A DNA stretch of 64,000 nucleotides from Polynucleobacter sp. 15G-AUS-farblos. GTDB taxonomy: Bacteria; Pseudomonadota; Gammaproteobacteria; Burkholderiales; Burkholderiaceae. The stretch spans positions 558,001 to 622,000 of the forward strand of contig NZ_JACVOM010000001.1 of the NCBI RefSeq assembly GCF_018882445.1, given 5' to 3'. The stretch's first letter is position 1. The number at the start of each line of letters is the position of its first letter. The position numbers and the translations under genes were made by a program. The notes under the pieces are model-generated. The model saw nothing but the letters and a program-made list of their open reading frames with translations. It was not told where the DNA came from and ran no database searches. Positions 62,944-64,000 of this stretch are shown here, in pieces.

Positions 62944-62974
62944 CATGCTCTCCGCATATTCAATTCAGATATAA

Positions 62975-63799
62975 CTATCCCCAGATTGGCAAATTCAACC
63001 ACCATGTCCACCACTCCGGCCATCCCTTCGTCCAAAACGGCCCACTAATGACGATACATACAGCACTCCAGAAGACTGCAGCTAATGCAAGGAATAGACC
63101 GAGACGATGAATACCGAGGGTTCCAACGGAGTAGCCCACAATATCTCTAAAGAATGTATCTTCATGCTCTGGCGTTTTTACTGGCTGACCAGGCTGAGGG
63201 TTTGTTGAAGACAAAATCAATGCGCCATGCAAAGCCAGTGCCAATGTGGTGGTAAAGAATAAAGTCACCGCAATCATATGCGCAGGGTTGTAATGAAAGT
63301 GCAGATACTGATATCCAGTATTTGATACCCAATCTAAGTGGCTCAAAATGCCATACGGGAATCCATAACCCCAGGCACCCATGAGAAGCGGCCTTATTAC
63401 TACAAGAGTGAAATAAGCAAAGATCGCCATACTAAAAGCAGCTGGAACATGTAAGCCCATACCTAGCTTGCGAGAGATCTCAACCTCTCGCATTGCCCAC
63501 GAACCAAATGCACCCAGGGCGCAAATCGTAATGAGCTGCCATAAGCCGCCCTCCATGAGAGGTGCTACCCCTAGTCCGTATTTGAGGTCTGGCGGAGCAA
63601 TATTAATTTGCCAAATATTCCACACCCCCATCTGGGATGTGCCCCATAAAATCATTGCAGTACCTAAGAATGCAAAGAATATGGTTGTCACGCCAAAAAA
63701 TCCAACGTAGAAAGGACCCACCCAGAAATCAAATAGATCTCCGCCTATTAGGGTTCCACCGCGTACGCGGTATTTCTTTTCAAAGTTGAGCATGGCCAT
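62975..63799 (-). CDS. pufL: Reaction centre L subunit
   Basis: A 274-residue membrane protein with five helices, partner of PufM. The canonical N-terminus [20 protein letters not shown] and [18 protein letters not shown] is complete. Histidines for the special pair, accessory bacteriochlorophyll and iron lie in [22 protein letters not shown] and LHGALIL, with another in [10 protein letters not shown]. It lies about 100 bases after pufA across two hairpins. Confidence 0.97.
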   Translation of the reverse strand: MAMLNFEKKYRVRGGTLIGGDLFDFWVGPFYVGFFGVTTIFFAFLGTAMILWGTSQMGVWNIWQINIAPPDLKYGLGVAPLMEGGLWQLITICALGAFGSWAMREVEISRKLGMGLHVPAAFSMAIFAYFTLVVIRPLLMGAWGYGFPYGILSHLDWVSNTGYQYLHFHYNPAHMIAVTLFFTTTLALALHGALILSSTNPQPGQPVKTPEHEDTFFRDIVGYSVGTLGIHRLGLFLALAAVFWSAVCIVISGPFWTKGWPEWWTWWLNLPIWG

Positions 63800-63816
63800 T
63801 TAGCGCCCCTTACATA

Positions 63817-63835
63817 ATGAGAAACAATTTCTCAT
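63817..63835 (-). other. Small hairpin in the pufA-pufL gap
   Basis: ATGAGAAA / TTTCTCAT give an 8-bp stem with a CAA loop, 17 bases before the pufL start. It is AT-rich and probably weaker than the neighbouring hairpin. It may tune pufL initiation or stop 3' decay. Confidence 0.5.
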
Positions 63836-63850
63836 AACTAATTAATCGTA

Positions 63851-63886
63851 CGTAGACGAATATCTATCACTAGAAATTCGTCTACG
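63851..63886 (-). other. Intercistronic hairpin between pufA and pufL
   Basis: CGTAGACGAAT (63851-63861) / ATTCGTCTACG (63876-63886) make a perfect 11-bp stem with a 14-base loop, 14 bases after the pufA stop. In Rhodobacter a hairpin at this position protects the pufBA segment from 3' decay, giving more LH1 than reaction centre. The same role is likely here. Confidence 0.75.
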
Positions 63887-63900
63887 GTTTGTACATCTGA

Positions 63901-64000
63901 TTACTTCTTCGCTGCTGAGATTGCTGCTTTGTACTGCTCTTGACTCATTCCATCCAACCATTTGTATTGAACAGTGCTCAATAAAATGAGATGAATCATG
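63901..64000 (-). CDS. pufA: Light-harvesting 1 alpha chain, C-terminal part
   Basis: The last 32 codons of a minus-strand gene cut by the right edge. The sequence MIHLILLSTVQYKWLDG matches the end of the LH1 alpha membrane helix, where the histidine ligates bacteriochlorophyll and the tryptophan after ST-x4 is typical. A basic tail ending AAKK follows. The stop is at 63901-63903. Its place before pufL confirms the identity. The N-terminus and pufB lie outside the window. Confidence 0.93.
   Translation of the reverse strand, partial: MIHLILLSTVQYKWLDGMSQEQYKAAISAAKK

Overview
The window reads as a chromosomal segment of a freshwater betaproteobacterium, most likely Polynucleobacter or a close relative (Burkholderiaceae). 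This is inferred from the moderate GC content, the gene families, the glutamyl-tRNA route to heme and the layout of the photosynthesis genes; it was not checked against a database. More than half of the window (about 26.7 to 64.0 kb) is a photosynthesis gene cluster (PGC) of the purple-bacterial, type II reaction-centre kind. The cluster contains the oxygen-dependent cyclase AcsF, and aerobic iron and peroxide genes lie nearby. Together these suggest an aerobic anoxygenic phototroph.

Left flank (1-9.6 kb): a cut-off cysteine-rich protein, a secreted protein made of six 13-residue repeats, an unknown cytoplasmic protein, a secreted four-EF-hand protein, the divergent oxyR / ahpC-ahpF peroxide module, and a ferric-iron ABC transporter. 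The transporter is split: fbpB and fbpA lie on the minus strand, with a near-consensus Fur box before fbpA, and the ATPase fbpC is divergent.

Accessory metabolism (9.6-26.7 kb): a six-gene minus-strand operon encodes aspartate dehydrogenase, an RraA-like protein, a TctC-type binding protein, a tandem RidA-like protein, a D-amino-acid-oxidase-like flavoprotein and an M20 peptidase. The oxidase appears to be circularly permuted: its C-terminal signature precedes its FAD-binding N-terminus. The operon could oxidise aspartate-like amino acids through imino acids. It is followed by two small membrane proteins, the potassium transporter Kup, an SHP / diheme cytochrome c / cytochrome b561 operon with a lipase-like hydrolase, an amidohydrolase, a Tat-exported patatin, a YqhA protein and NDH-2.

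Photosynthesis cluster (26.7-64 kb), mostly on the minus strand. Precursor genes (hemE, hemA, dxs, ispH) are interleaved with pigment genes (bciB, bchP, bchG, acsF, bchM, bchL, bchH, bchB, bchN, bchF), assembly genes (pucC-like, puhE, puhC, puhB, puhA, lhaA) and tspO. A plus-strand island holds the regulators ppaA and ppsR followed by crtA, crtD and crtC. Convergent to it runs pufA(partial)-pufL-pufM-pufC-crtI-crtB. The carotenoid genes point to the spheroidene/spheroidenone pathway. bchC, bchX, bchY, bchZ, bchD, bchI, crtE, crtF and pufB are not in the window and presumably lie beyond its right edge or elsewhere.

Regulation: PpsR/CrtJ-type sites (TGT-N12-ACA) occur before bchG and ppaA, with a one-base variant before bchF. 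The bchG and bchF upstream regions share the same layout: a nearly identical CCCTTATAT...AAGGGG element about 75 nt before the start codon and the operator about 30 nt closer to the gene. Two AerR/PpaA-type cobalamin-binding paralogues are present, one beside ppsR and one beside bciB. No tRNA, rRNA, CRISPR array, transposase or pseudogene was recognised, and no gap between genes exceeds 300 bases.
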